NCBI GenBank assembly: GCA_023251535.1 | Contig: JAHEYP010000023.1 | Location: 1-60,138 of the forward strand | Direction: 5' to 3' | Source: Bacteroidota bacterium | GTDB taxonomy: Bacteria > Bacteroidota > Bacteroidia > AKYH767-A > OLB10 | Length of the DNA stretch: 60,138 nt | Shown: positions 31,085-39,944 of the stretch, piece after piece | Numbering within the stretch: the first letter of the stretch is position 1 | Layout of the letters: each line of letters opens with the position of its first letter | Notes under the pieces: generated by a model | Told to the model about the DNA's origin: nothing | The model's database searches: none | Seen by the model: the letters and a program-made list of their open reading frames with translations, nothing else | Translations under genes and position numbers: made by a program

Positions 31085-31659
31085 TTAGGGAAAATATTTT
31101 CTTCAATCAGCTGGCAAATGATATGTCCAATGAGAATATGCGACTCCTGAATACGTGGAGTATCACTGCTCGGAACTTTCAACATAAAATCACAAACATC
31201 ATTCATCTTGCCTCCCGAAGCTCCTGTCATTCCCACAGTAATCATGCCTTGCGCTTTTGCCGTTTCCATGGCTTGTAAAATATTCTTCGAGTTTCCTGAA
31301 GTTGTAATTCCTACTAATACATCTCCTTTTCTACCACACGCTTTTACCATTCTACTGTAAACAACATCGTAGGAATAATCATTGGCCACCGCAGTCATGT
31401 ATGAGCTGTTAACGTGCAAAGCTTCAGAATAAAGCGGTTCACGGTCGGTGTAAAATCTTCCGCTTAACTCAGCTGAAATATGTTGTGCATCGGCAGCACT
31501 TCCTCCATTTCCGCAGAAGAGTACTTTTTTATCGTTACGAAAAGCTTCTACGCATGCATCTGCTACTTGTTGAATGGTGGCGAGTAATGTCTCGTCTTTT
31601 AAAACAAGTTGTTTAGTGTCGATTGATGCTTGAATAAGTGAACGGATATTGGTTGCCAT
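31081..31659 (-). CDS. gmhA: Sedoheptulose-7-phosphate isomerase (phosphoheptose isomerase)
   Basis: A 192-residue SIS-domain isomerase that makes D-glycero-D-manno-heptose 7-phosphate, the first step towards LPS or glycan heptose. Family motifs are LFCGNGGSAADAQHISAELSGRF, NSSYMTAVANDYSYDVVYSRMV, VLVGITTSGNSKNILQAMETAK and SDTPRIQESHILIGHIICQLIE, with the active-site Glu and His in the last. It lies between a glycosyltransferase and a GmhB-like phosphatase; a kinase or adenylyltransferase (HldE/HddA type) is not in the window. Confidence 0.94.
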   Translation of the reverse strand: MATNIRSLIQASIDTKQLVLKDETLLATIQQVADACVEAFRNDKKVLFCGNGGSAADAQHISAELSGRFYTDREPLYSEALHVNSSYMTAVANDYSYDVVYSRMVKACGRKGDVLVGITTSGNSKNILQAMETAKAQGMITVGMTGASGGKMNDVCDFMLKVPSSDTPRIQESHILIGHIICQLIEENIFPK

Positions 31660-31694
31660 AGCTTATTTTTTTTCTGATTAATTCGTATTCAATT

Positions 31695-32819
31695 TTATTT
31701 TTCAAGGATTCCTTTTGCTAAGGATTCCCAACTGTATTTTTTCTTTTCTTCTTTCAGGTAGGGCGCAAATTGTACCCCTTTATTACCTGCAAAAAAGTCG
31801 ATGATGGCATCGGCAATAGGCTGTTGATTTACTGCTACAACATATCCTGTTTGGCCATGATGCACTATTTCCGGTAAGCCGCCAACGTTAGTTACTACCA
31901 TTGGTTTTTCGAAGTGATAGGCTAGTTGTGAAATTCCACTTTGCGTCGCACTTTTATATGGTTGTACTACTAAGTCGGCTGCGCTGAAATAATATTTCAC
32001 TTCGTCGTCGGCAATGTAATCGGTTCGTAAGATGATAGATTCACTATTACCTGATTTCTCGATCAACTGGTGATAAGGACTTGCGTCGCCATAGAATTCA
32101 CCTGCGACAATCAATTTTATTCCTGCTTCCTTAATGCGTTTATCCGCCATCGCTTCGAGGAGTAAATCGAGGCCTTTGTAGTTGCGAATGAATCCGAAGA
32201 AGAGTAAATATTTTTGTTGTGCATCGATATTCAGATGAGCACATGCTTCGCTTTTATTCATCACATCACCGTAGTGATCGTACACAGGATGAGGAATCAT
32301 CTTGCACGATTTGTTGGTGAATTGTTTAAGTTCTTCTACCACTTGTTTCGACATGGCAATAAATCGATCGCAACTTTTTACAAAGTAATTGGTGAGTTGA
32401 TGATCGCCAATTCGATGTTCATGAGGGATGATATTATCGAGGAAACCGATTACTTCGGTATGCTTATTTTTCTTCGCAATTTTTCCGATCGTTCCTAAGC
32501 AAGGTCCCATAAATGGTAGCCAAAAACGTAGGATTAATAAGTCGGGTTTTAATGCTTTTATTTTGTTCCCGATTTTTATCCAGTTCAGGGGATTTACCGA
32601 GTTGACTTCAACAGAAATCGGGATGTTTTTTGGAGCAGGCTCCGAGGAATATTGTGTTTTTCCGGGGAAAAGAAATCCCGGGTATTGCAAGCTGAAAGTG
32701 ATGATTTGCACATCATGTCCTTCGTTAATCAATTCGTTCGCCATTCGCTCGTTGAAGGCTGCAATTCCGCCACGTAGCGGGTGAGCCGGTCCAACGATGA
32801 TTATTTTTTTAGGCGACAT
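31695..32819 (-). CDS. Glycosyltransferase, GT4 family
   Basis: A 374-residue GT-B-fold glycosyltransferase. The N-terminal glycine loop is GPAHPLRGGIAAFNERMANEL. The C-terminal nucleotide-sugar site has LLFFGFIRNYKGLDLLLEAM and the acidic motif with surroundings VVQPYKSATQSGISQLAYHFEKP, then TNVGGLPEIV. Donor and acceptor cannot be told. The operon context (DUF4199, GT2, this gene, gmhA, gmhB-like) suggests a cell-surface glycan or lipid-linked sugar. It starts 19 bases after the GT2 gene. Confidence 0.9.
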   Translation of the reverse strand: MSPKKIIIVGPAHPLRGGIAAFNERMANELINEGHDVQIITFSLQYPGFLFPGKTQYSSEPAPKNIPISVEVNSVNPLNWIKIGNKIKALKPDLLILRFWLPFMGPCLGTIGKIAKKNKHTEVIGFLDNIIPHEHRIGDHQLTNYFVKSCDRFIAMSKQVVEELKQFTNKSCKMIPHPVYDHYGDVMNKSEACAHLNIDAQQKYLLFFGFIRNYKGLDLLLEAMADKRIKEAGIKLIVAGEFYGDASPYHQLIEKSGNSESIILRTDYIADDEVKYYFSAADLVVQPYKSATQSGISQLAYHFEKPMVVTNVGGLPEIVHHGQTGYVVAVNQQPIADAIIDFFAGNKGVQFAPYLKEEKKKYSWESLAKGILEK

Positions 32820-32838
32820 GATGAATTAGAAATAACAA

Positions 32839-33810
32839 TTACAGATTGCGATAATCTTCAATCAAGTATTGATTTCTTTCGGTGCTGTTTCTTCCCACCA
32901 ATTCACTAACGAATCCCGCAAGGAATAATTGTGAACCGATAATCATACAGGTTAGAGCGATATAAAACGAAGGACGATTAGTGATCAATCGCGCAGGGAT
33001 ACTAGCATATACTGCGTATAATTTCGATAATCCGAGGTAAGCAGCAAGCATGAATCCCGCAATGAACATCAACGAACCTAAGGTCCCGAAGAAATGCATA
33101 GGACGTTTGCCGAAACGCGAAACGAACATGATCGACATTAAGTCGAGAAATCCGTTGATGAAACGCTCGAGTCCGAATTTAGTATTGCCGTATTTTCTTG
33201 CACGATGCTCAACAACCTTCTCTTCGATCTTCGTAAATCCCGACCATTTAGCAATCACAGGAATGTAACGATGCATCTCACCATACACCTCGATGCTTTT
33301 GATAACATCATAGCGATACGCTTTTAATCCGCAGTTAAAATCGTGGAGATTATTAATGCCCGACATTTTACGCGTAGCATAATTGAAAAGCTTGGTAGGA
33401 ATAGTTTTTGAGAGCGGATCGTGACGTTTTTTCTTCCATCCCGAAACAAGATCGTTGCCCTCTTTGATGATCATATCGACCATGCCTGGAATTTCATCGG
33501 GACTATCCTGAAGGTCGGCATCCATAGTCATAACCACTCTTCCTTTAGCAGCCTCAAAGCCTTTTTGAAGCGCAGCTGACTTACCATAATTACGACGGAA
33601 GCGGATTCCTTTAAACGAAGGATTCTTAGCTGATAAATTCGAGATCACCTCCCAAGATTTATCCTTGCTGCCATCATCAACAAAAATTACTTCATAGCTA
33701 TAGCCCTGTTGTGTTGCCACACGCTGAATCCACTCCGCTAATTCTGGTAGCGATTCATCCTCGTTAAAGAGAGGAATTATGATAGATAGATCGAGTTCTG
33801 GTTGTTGCAT
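32839..33810 (-). CDS. Membrane GT2 glycosyltransferase, DPM1/ArnC-like
   Basis: A 323-residue protein with a GT-A domain (about 5-230) and two C-terminal transmembrane helices (about 235-262 and 276-304). Motifs are LSIIIPLFNEDESLPEL, VIFVDDGSKDKSWE, MTMDADLQDSPDEIP (the DxD) and the HRARKYGNTKFG stretch typical of polyisoprenyl-phosphate sugar transferases. It probably transfers a sugar to undecaprenyl phosphate. Its ATG overlaps the DUF4199 stop by one base (TGATG), so translation is likely coupled. Confidence 0.9.
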   Translation of the reverse strand: MQQPELDLSIIIPLFNEDESLPELAEWIQRVATQQGYSYEVIFVDDGSKDKSWEVISNLSAKNPSFKGIRFRRNYGKSAALQKGFEAAKGRVVMTMDADLQDSPDEIPGMVDMIIKEGNDLVSGWKKKRHDPLSKTIPTKLFNYATRKMSGINNLHDFNCGLKAYRYDVIKSIEVYGEMHRYIPVIAKWSGFTKIEEKVVEHRARKYGNTKFGLERFINGFLDLMSIMFVSRFGKRPMHFFGTLGSLMFIAGFMLAAYLGLSKLYAVYASIPARLITNRPSFYIALTCMIIGSQLFLAGFVSELVGRNSTERNQYLIEDYRNL

Positions 33811-34358
33811 CAGATAATGTCGGATGTAGGTTTTTTACGAAGTGCAAATGCCATAATCAGCGATAAAATTGCACCATAGAAAAGTTTGTTCAAGTATTCA
33901 GAAAATAGGAGAGAAGTAAGGGTTACTTTCTGCATACTTTCAATCATGGCATCTTCAATTTTTTCATACGACGAAGAGCCTACCATATTTTTCATTGAAC
34001 CCTTCATAGTATCGAAAGCCTGAAGAGTGAAATCTTTGTATTGTTGTATGAAATTCGGTTCGATAACGGTTCCGAAAATATACATCAACATCACGTATAA
34101 AAGCGCAGCTGCTCCGCAGATAACCATCATGGCTTTGAAGGCATCCCAATAGTATATTACACCGCCGTTCATCGTATCGCGGTAGCGTTTTGCCCCTGAG
34201 AACATGAATACAAAAGGCAGCCAACTGAAGAGGATCGACGACTCACCCATTGGGAAGTAGCCCATCTTCCAAATGATTAAAACCATGGCGAACATGATTA
34301 ATGCGCATAAAGCTCCGAAATTGACGAATAGTTTAAATCCTGATACCGATTGATTCAT
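33810..34358 (-). CDS. DUF4199 membrane protein
   Basis: A 182-residue integral membrane protein of the DUF4199 family, which is nearly limited to Bacteroidota. The start is set at the ATG at 34358 (MNQSVSGFKLFVNFGALCAL), since the longer frame to 34481 runs into the SRP RNA gene. Four hydrophobic helices can be placed at about 8-27, 34-52, 72-97 and 155-175. FMFSGAKRYRDTMNGGVIYYWDAFK is the conserved family stretch (given here in part). Its function is unknown. It is commonly found next to polyisoprenyl-type GT2 genes, as here. Confidence 0.86.
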   Translation of the reverse strand: MNQSVSGFKLFVNFGALCALIMFAMVLIIWKMGYFPMGESSILFSWLPFVFMFSGAKRYRDTMNGGVIYYWDAFKAMMVICGAAALLYVMLMYIFGTVIEPNFIQQYKDFTLQAFDTMKGSMKNMVGSSSYEKIEDAMIESMQKVTLTSLLFSEYLNKLFYGAILSLIMAFALRKKPTSDII

Positions 34359-34448
34359 AGGTTGCAAATTTAAATTAATTAGTGATGCTTCCCTCGTTAA
34401 ATTGTGGTGAAAAAGAAGGTTTTGGCCAAAAAAAAGGGCATAAAAAAA

Positions 34449-34543
34449 GGGTAAGCTACTTATATCGCACCGCTCAACCACTTATCCTTGCTACCTTCCG
34501 GTCCTGGGGAGGTTCGTAGGAGCTGGTCGTATAAGACTTACCC
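34449..34543 (-). ncRNA. ffs: Signal recognition particle RNA (small, 4.5S type)
   Basis: On the minus strand the sequence contains CAGGACCGGAAGGTAGCAAGG, the SRP domain IV hairpin with the GGAA tetraloop and the conserved asymmetric loop that binds Ffh. The ends pair over the whole length: GGGTAAG at 34449-34455 against CTTACCC at 34537-34543, with further pairing inside. Total length is about 95 bases, as in other Bacteroidota. A TAnnTTTG box lies 5 bases before the predicted 5' end, and a T run follows the 3' end (34442-34448), so both borders are well defined. Confidence 0.93.
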
Positions 34544-34548
34544 GGGTG

Positions 34549-34556
34549 CAAAAGTA
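34549..34556 (-). promoter_or_regulatory. -7 promoter box of the SRP RNA gene
   Basis: The minus strand reads TACTTTTG followed by C, a perfect TAnnTTTG match that predicts a transcript start at about 34543, exactly where the RNA stem begins. Confidence 0.65.
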
Positions 34557-34712
34557 GTTAATTCCCATTTTTAAACGATTAAGGATTGTTTAAAAAACAG
34601 AATATTTTGGTTTTTCTCCTTTAACAGGTTGATTAGTAGCGATTTTTATTTTCCTGAAATACCGTTTTTCAACAATCGAAGCATTAGAAGTAGCGGAAAG
34701 GGGGCAAATGAG

Positions 34713-34720
34713 TAATTTTG
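34713..34720 (+). promoter_or_regulatory. -7 promoter box for transaldolase
   Basis: TAATTTTG followed by C, a perfect TAnnTTTG match, ends 17 bases before the ATG at 34738. An upstream ATG at 34708 would lie before the transcript start, which argues for the downstream start. Confidence 0.55.
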
Positions 34721-34737
34721 CATCAAATTTTAAAACC

Positions 34738-35394
34738 ATGAAATTCTTTATAGATACAGCAAATCTTGATCAGATTCGCGAAGCTTACGACCTTGGAGTA
34801 CTCGATGGAGTAACTACCAATCCTTCATTAATGGCTAAAGAAGGCATTAAAGGCAAGGAAGCAGTAATGAAACATTATGTAGATATCTGCAATATTGCAG
34901 AAGGCGGTGATGTTAGTGCTGAAGTAATCTCTACCGATTTCGAAGGTATGGTGCGCGAAGGTGAGGAGTTAGCGAAATTACATCCGCAAATTGTAGTTAA
35001 AGTGCCGATGATTAAAGACGGTATCAAAGCAATTCGTTATTTCTCGAAGAAAGGCATCAAGACGAACTGTACATTGGTGTTTTCTGCTGGACAAGCTTTG
35101 TTAGCAGCGAAAGCAGGAGCTACTTATGTTTCTCCTTTTATTGGTCGTTTGGATGATGTATCAACCGACGGATTAGAATTGATCGATCAAATTGTACATA
35201 TTTACCGCGAGTACGGATATGAAACGCAAGTGTTAGCTGCTTCTATTCGTCATCCAATGCATATCATTAAATGTGCTGAGTTAGGAGCTGACGTAGCGAC
35301 ATGTCCGTTACAACCAATTCTTGATTTGTTAAAGCATCCATTAACTGATTCGGGACTGGCTAAGTTTTTGTCGGACGCTGCGAAATTCGCCTAA
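34738..35394 (+). CDS. tal: Transaldolase, fructose-6-phosphate-aldolase-like (short) type
   Basis: A 218-residue TIM-barrel enzyme of the short TalB/Fsa group, interconverting sedoheptulose-7-phosphate and erythrose-4-phosphate in the pentose phosphate pathway. The start [20 protein letters not shown] is the canonical one. Motifs are [19 protein letters not shown] with the Schiff-base Lys88, and [20 protein letters not shown], followed by [14 protein letters not shown]. It complements the split transketolase in this window. A strong hairpin follows the gene. Confidence 0.95.
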   Translation: MKFFIDTANLDQIREAYDLGVLDGVTTNPSLMAKEGIKGKEAVMKHYVDICNIAEGGDVSAEVISTDFEGMVREGEELAKLHPQIVVKVPMIKDGIKAIRYFSKKGIKTNCTLVFSAGQALLAAKAGATYVSPFIGRLDDVSTDGLELIDQIVHIYREYGYETQVLAASIRHPMHIIKCAELGADVATCPLQPILDLLKHPLTDSGLAKFLSDAAKFA

Positions 35395-35419
35395 CGGTAG
35401 GGCCATCCCTACGGGATTT
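35395..35419. repeat. Hairpin copy of the CCCGTAGGGA dispersed element
   Basis: GTAGGG-CCAT-CCCTAC directly after the transaldolase stop, followed by GGGATTTC. It resembles CCCCGTAGGGACAAGC at 25539 and the TCCCATCGGGA elements elsewhere. Confidence 0.5.
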
Positions 35420-35441
35420 CATTAGCGTATGTTTAGAAATG

Positions 35442-35482
35442 AAAGAGCTGATAATTGTTTTAAATTATCAGCTCTTTTTTTT
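35442..35482. terminator. Bidirectional terminator between transaldolase and the TPR protein
   Basis: A perfect 15-base stem, AAAGAGCTGATAATT (35442-35456) with AATTATCAGCTCTTT (35463-35477), has a six-base loop and a long T run. Confidence 0.92.
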
Positions 35483-35496
35483 TAATGAGCTTTGCT

Positions 35497-35551
35497 CCAT
35501 TAGCACATTAGCACATTAGCACATTAACCCACTAGCAAATTAGCACATTAA
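35497..35551. repeat. Tandem repeat, TTAGCACA phrase
   Basis: The nine-base unit TTAGCACAT is repeated about four times, then in broken form (CCCACTAGCAAATTAGCACATTAAC), running up to the stop of the TPR gene. Confidence 0.7.
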
Positions 35552-37881
35552 CTTTTCCTGTATCCTTTGGAGAATCCTTTTTCGAGTCGGCGGAGTTTTT
35601 TGTCGCCAGAGGAGTATTGTTTTACGAGGTTTTTCCATTTGCCTTTCGGGTTCTGAAGTTTTTCGCGTTCGCCAAGTTTATATCCGAGCGTGTATAGAGA
35701 ACCTTCGATGAATTTTACGTCGTAGTTTCTACTCAATAAAAGTTTCGAGAGGATTAATGCTTTGTCGAGTTCATTTTGTTCGCGGTACATATCGGCTGCA
35801 TAATTGATGAGTCCGTTGCTGCCTTTATCGCGGATATATCGGTATTCATCAGGTTCATGGTCGATACCGAAATCGGCGATGTTTTTCTCGGTGTAATATT
35901 TAGTTGCTTTAGAATATAAATCGAGACATTCGCGATAATCACCGTTCTCCATTTTTAATTTCATGTCGCGCATAAAAGTGAGGTAAGTAGCAGCTGGACG
36001 AATCTCTAATTCCGATGCTTCAATAGCTGCAATATCGATTGCGCAATCTTTGAACTCCTTCGCCAATGCTATTGCTTGTGTGTAGTTGCTCGATGCTTCA
36101 AGGTAATTTGATTTATCTTTTTGTGCATCGCCTTCTCTCGCTAATCCCGCAATCTGCTCTTCTGTATTAATACACTCCTGCGTGTAGATGCTCTTACGCA
36201 ACAACTCTTTATGTTTGTTGATGTCTTTGTCGGCTGTTAAGTCGTACTTCGTTTGCAATGCTGTTGCCGACTTCAAACGATCGCTTGCCGATTTTAAATC
36301 GTTTAATTTAACAAACGATTCACCCTCGTAGAATAACTCCGAAATTCGGGGACGAGCAGCAGCCAACTTACGATCTTTAATATCGGCCGAAGCTGTAAGT
36401 TCGTATTGGTATTTCAACTGATCGGCATCATCAAAAGCCTTCAATGCATCATCGTATTGTTTTTGCTCGGTGAAGTTTTTTGCAATCGTTATTTTATTGT
36501 CGTACAACTTTTGATTGATACCTTTTCTAATTGCTAAAGCCTCCGAATTATCGGTAATCTCTCTGCTATTCGCCAATTGATATTGAATGGCGTTGTCGAC
36601 AGCTTTATCGGCTTTTACTAAATCACCAGACTGAATAAACAATTTTGATTTTTCTAAGTGATCACGATAGATTCCTGTTTTAGCTGCTTTGATTCCATCG
36701 AATAAATTCTCATCGCAACGAACAGTATTGTATTTTTCGCAAATGCGACGAGCTTCTTCAAACTCATCAACGGCCTTGTAATAATCTTTGCGTTGTTGGA
36801 GTTGAATGTTTGCTTTGTCGATATGAGCATCATAAACATCACGAATTAAATCGTAAGTACGCTCTTTCGTTTCGGGATCGGGATGAAGGTTATAGAGGAT
36901 ATCATCTGCTTTACAGATTGTCTCGCGTAATTCGTTACGTTGGTAATCGATGATCGCTAATTGCAATAGAGAAGGAGCGAACAAAGGATTTACCTCTAAC
37001 GACCAACGATAATATTGTTCAGCTTTAGCGGGATTGTTTTTTAACAAAAAGCTATTGCCGCGATCGTAAAATAAGACATGCAAATTTGCCATCATATAAT
37101 TGAAACGACTTCTTGAATCGGCTGCAAAGTTTTTGCATTCGTTCAATTTATGTTTCAATTTAGCAGGATCATTATCTTGGATAGACAGCGACTGGAAGAA
37201 ATGTTTATTATCGACTGCTAAGATTTGCGCATCGGCATCATCAATCTTTTGTTTAATCACCTTCCAGTTTTCAGCATCGTTCATATTGATCGACTGAAGC
37301 AAAGCGAAAGTATTATCGAGTTGAGCAGAAGAAGCGTAATAATCATTGATAAGTCGGATTCGATCTTTGAAATTTCTAATTACCGCATCACTATACTTAA
37401 CTTTCTGGTTAACGATGTTCAAATTTTGAAAAATGCGATTCGTGTCGGAATAATTGAACGACATGTTTTCCGATTTATTCGCAACCACTGGCGAGGTCAT
37501 TGGGAAATCGCGAGTGCCACCACTTTTCGATGTTAATCGACCAACACAAGAAAAAGAAGCTGGATAAAGGACATCATGCACATCGAAACCTTTGTAATTG
37601 ATATCGCCCGACAACTTCATGATGTCATTCGTAATCGAAACCGGGATATTAGGTTCACGAAAATTGGTACGAATGATTTGAGTAAAGTCGATGCTGAACG
37701 CCGCATTTCTTGGAGGCTTGTTATTCCCGAGAGCCAACTCGCGAGTGATTTCTCGCGCATCGACTTGATCATCGTTAACAACAATATGTACTTTTTGGGT
37801 GGTTTCTTTTATCGGACTAAGCTGTGCAGAAACAGCGTTTGATAAAAGGGCTAGCGTGATAATACCTAAACGGACTTTCAT
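35548..37881 (-). CDS. Large secreted tetratricopeptide-repeat protein
   Basis: A 777-residue exported protein with a signal peptide (residues 1-19, ending NAVSAQ). The N-terminal roughly 170 residues are beta-rich and unassigned. From about 230 to 760 it is helical with repeated TPR-like units (NPAKAEQYYRWSLEVNPLFA and PSLLQLAIIDYQRNELRETI; YDDALKAFDDADQLK; YLEASSNYTQAIALAKEF). The end is basic (KKLRRLEKGFSKGYRKS). No T9SS sorting domain is present, so it is probably periplasmic or outer-membrane associated. It is divergent from the ClC channel; no operon partner. Confidence 0.78.
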   Translation of the reverse strand: MKVRLGIITLALLSNAVSAQLSPIKETTQKVHIVVNDDQVDAREITRELALGNNKPPRNAAFSIDFTQIIRTNFREPNIPVSITNDIMKLSGDINYKGFDVHDVLYPASFSCVGRLTSKSGGTRDFPMTSPVVANKSENMSFNYSDTNRIFQNLNIVNQKVKYSDAVIRNFKDRIRLINDYYASSAQLDNTFALLQSINMNDAENWKVIKQKIDDADAQILAVDNKHFFQSLSIQDNDPAKLKHKLNECKNFAADSRSRFNYMMANLHVLFYDRGNSFLLKNNPAKAEQYYRWSLEVNPLFAPSLLQLAIIDYQRNELRETICKADDILYNLHPDPETKERTYDLIRDVYDAHIDKANIQLQQRKDYYKAVDEFEEARRICEKYNTVRCDENLFDGIKAAKTGIYRDHLEKSKLFIQSGDLVKADKAVDNAIQYQLANSREITDNSEALAIRKGINQKLYDNKITIAKNFTEQKQYDDALKAFDDADQLKYQYELTASADIKDRKLAAARPRISELFYEGESFVKLNDLKSASDRLKSATALQTKYDLTADKDINKHKELLRKSIYTQECINTEEQIAGLAREGDAQKDKSNYLEASSNYTQAIALAKEFKDCAIDIAAIEASELEIRPAATYLTFMRDMKLKMENGDYRECLDLYSKATKYYTEKNIADFGIDHEPDEYRYIRDKGSNGLINYAADMYREQNELDKALILSKLLLSRNYDVKFIEGSLYTLGYKLGEREKLQNPKGKWKNLVKQYSSGDKKLRRLEKGFSKGYRKS

Positions 37882-38112
37882 GGGGATGGCAATTTATTCA
37901 AAGGACCAAATTACAACAGTGATGCCAATTTTTTGGCCAAATATGACATAGTTCTCCTCCTAACGATGTTAATTTCACTAAATATTGATTTTTAGGCTTA
38001 AAGCGTGACCTGAAAATCTCATTTCAAGTCTTTTTTTCGTTGATAAATCGTTGAAATCTTAATTCCGACTTCATGTAAATGGACTGAAGTGGCGGGTACT
38101 TTCGTAATGTAA

Positions 38113-39888
38113 ATGAAAAGAATCTCTCCTTGGCTCGATAAGTTTGCGCAATGGCGGACAAAGAATATTGGTGAACGTACGTTTTTGGTACTCGTGGCAA
38201 TGCTTACGGGTATCATCACCAGTATCTTAGCTGTTTTGTTGAAAGTGATAATTCGCTTTGTACAGCATCTCATTCAAGAAGATATCATTTCAAAGAATGC
38301 AGAATGGTCATACATGATATTACCATTTTTCGGGATATTGCTATGTTCCATTTATGTCCAACGTTACTTAAGTGGAAATTTAGGAAGAGGCACAGGATTG
38401 TTGCTTGTTGATATTTCAAAAAACAATGCCAATATCCCGAAGCATAAATTGTTTTCTCAGATGATCAGTTCTGTTTTTACAGTGAGCTTTGGAGGGTCTG
38501 CGGGATTGGAAGCGCCAATTGTTGTTACAGGAAGTGCTTACGGGAGTAATTTAGGCAAAGCACTGCGAATGACATTACGAGAAAAGACAATCTTGATTGC
38601 TTGTGGCGCTGCTGCAGGAATATCAGCGATCTTTAATTGCCCAACTGCAGGAGTGATTTTCGCTATGGAAGTAATATTAGCAAGAGTAACAGTGCCGGTG
38701 TTCATTCCGATTTTGATTGCTTCTGCTACTTCAGCTGTGGTGTCGAAATTGTTATACACGGGTCAACCTTTCTATCGAGTTACGAATGAATGGACATTTT
38801 CATCAATTCCTTATTTCATTGTATTGGGACTAATTTGCGGATTGTTATCGGTATACAGTATTCGTGTTTTTTCGAAAGGAGAATCCTTTTTTGTCAAGTT
38901 AAAAAGACCTTATCTGAAGAGTGTATTTTGTGGTGCATTATTGGGTATGTTGATTTTTGTTTTTCCTCCATTGTACGGCGAAGGTTATCCGAATATTCTC
39001 AATATACTTCACGCTGACTACGGACATTTATTTAATTACACTCCCTTATCCTATTTAGTGATGAACAAGTATGGAGTATTAATTATGGCGGCGGCATTAA
39101 TGCTGACTAAAGTTTTTGCAACCATGTTTACCATTGGAGGAGGAGGGAACGGAGGTATGTTCGGATCGTCGCTATTTGCGGGATCATTTTTGGGATTACT
39201 ATTTGTAGAAGGATTAAGAATGATGGGAATTGCCGAACTCGATCATGTTCAGTTTATAGTAGTGGCGATGGCTGGATTACTTAGCGGAGTTATTCATGCA
39301 CCATTAACAGCGATATTCTTGATAGCCGAAATTACTGGAGGATATACTTTGTTTGTCCCATTGATGATTGTATCAGCGTTGAGTTATTTCGTCACTAAAT
39401 ACTTCGAACCTTATTCGGTTTACACTCGTAAATTGGCGATAAGTGGAGAGTTAGTATTGAATAATCCTGATTTCGAAGTATTGAATCACTTGCATTTAAA
39501 AGATCTCGTAGAAAAAGATTTTACTCCGGTATTATTGAGTGGGACTTTACGCGATTTGATAAAAGTAATTCCTGAATCAAAGCGAAATTTATTTCCTGTT
39601 GTTGATCACTTCAATCAATTTCATGGGGTGATATTACTCGACGATATTAGAGCGTTGATGTTTAAGCCGGAGAAATACGATACACTTATGATTCGCGATT
39701 TAATGCAGCGAGCACCTGCTGAATTAGAAATCAAAGAACCTATGTCGGCCGTAATGAAAAAGTTTGAAGATACGCAGGCATGGAATCTCCCTGTTTTAGT
39801 AGGAATGAAATACGAAGGATTTGTAAGTAAGTCAGCCATCTTTTCAAACTACAGAAATCAGTTGATAGAAGATTTGGTGAAAGAGTAA
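38113..39888 (+). CDS. ClC-family chloride channel/transporter with CBS domains
   Basis: A 591-residue integral membrane protein. About ten to twelve hydrophobic segments cover residues 20-430. The selectivity-filter loops are SFGGSAGLEAPIVVTGS, with the gating glutamate at Glu133 (GLEAP in place of GREGP), and FTIGGGGNGGMFGSSLFAGS. The C-terminal roughly 130 residues form a CBS pair (LVEKDFTPVLLSGTLRDLI, IRDLMQRAPAELEIKEPMSA). Whether it is a channel or a proton antiporter cannot be settled here. A near-match TACTTTCG box lies at 38097-38104. A terminator follows. Confidence 0.92.
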   Translation: MKRISPWLDKFAQWRTKNIGERTFLVLVAMLTGIITSILAVLLKVIIRFVQHLIQEDIISKNAEWSYMILPFFGILLCSIYVQRYLSGNLGRGTGLLLVDISKNNANIPKHKLFSQMISSVFTVSFGGSAGLEAPIVVTGSAYGSNLGKALRMTLREKTILIACGAAAGISAIFNCPTAGVIFAMEVILARVTVPVFIPILIASATSAVVSKLLYTGQPFYRVTNEWTFSSIPYFIVLGLICGLLSVYSIRVFSKGESFFVKLKRPYLKSVFCGALLGMLIFVFPPLYGEGYPNILNILHADYGHLFNYTPLSYLVMNKYGVLIMAAALMLTKVFATMFTIGGGGNGGMFGSSLFAGSFLGLLFVEGLRMMGIAELDHVQFIVVAMAGLLSGVIHAPLTAIFLIAEITGGYTLFVPLMIVSALSYFVTKYFEPYSVYTRKLAISGELVLNNPDFEVLNHLHLKDLVEKDFTPVLLSGTLRDLIKVIPESKRNLFPVVDHFNQFHGVILLDDIRALMFKPEKYDTLMIRDLMQRAPAELEIKEPMSAVMKKFEDTQAWNLPVLVGMKYEGFVSKSAIFSNYRNQLIEDLVKE

Positions 39889-39894
39889 TCAAAT

Positions 39895-39927
39895 AAAAAA
39901 GGCCTCCCGAGGGAAGCCTTTTTTTAT
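39895..39927. terminator. Bidirectional terminator between clc and the M36 peptidase
   Basis: AAAAAAGGC-CTCCCGAGGGA-AGCCTTTTTTT makes an imperfect stem bounded by A and T runs, between convergent genes. Confidence 0.85.
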
Positions 39928-39944
39928 GGTTTGATTATACTAAT

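Noticed and set aside
34359..34481. N-terminal extension of the DUF4199 gene
   Set aside because: The extension runs into the SRP RNA gene and is not hydrophobic in the right places; the ATG at 34358 gives the normal family start.
35387..35393. GCCTAAC core at the end of transaldolase
   Set aside because: It is simply the last codon plus the stop (GCC TAA) and has no partner box at a suitable distance.
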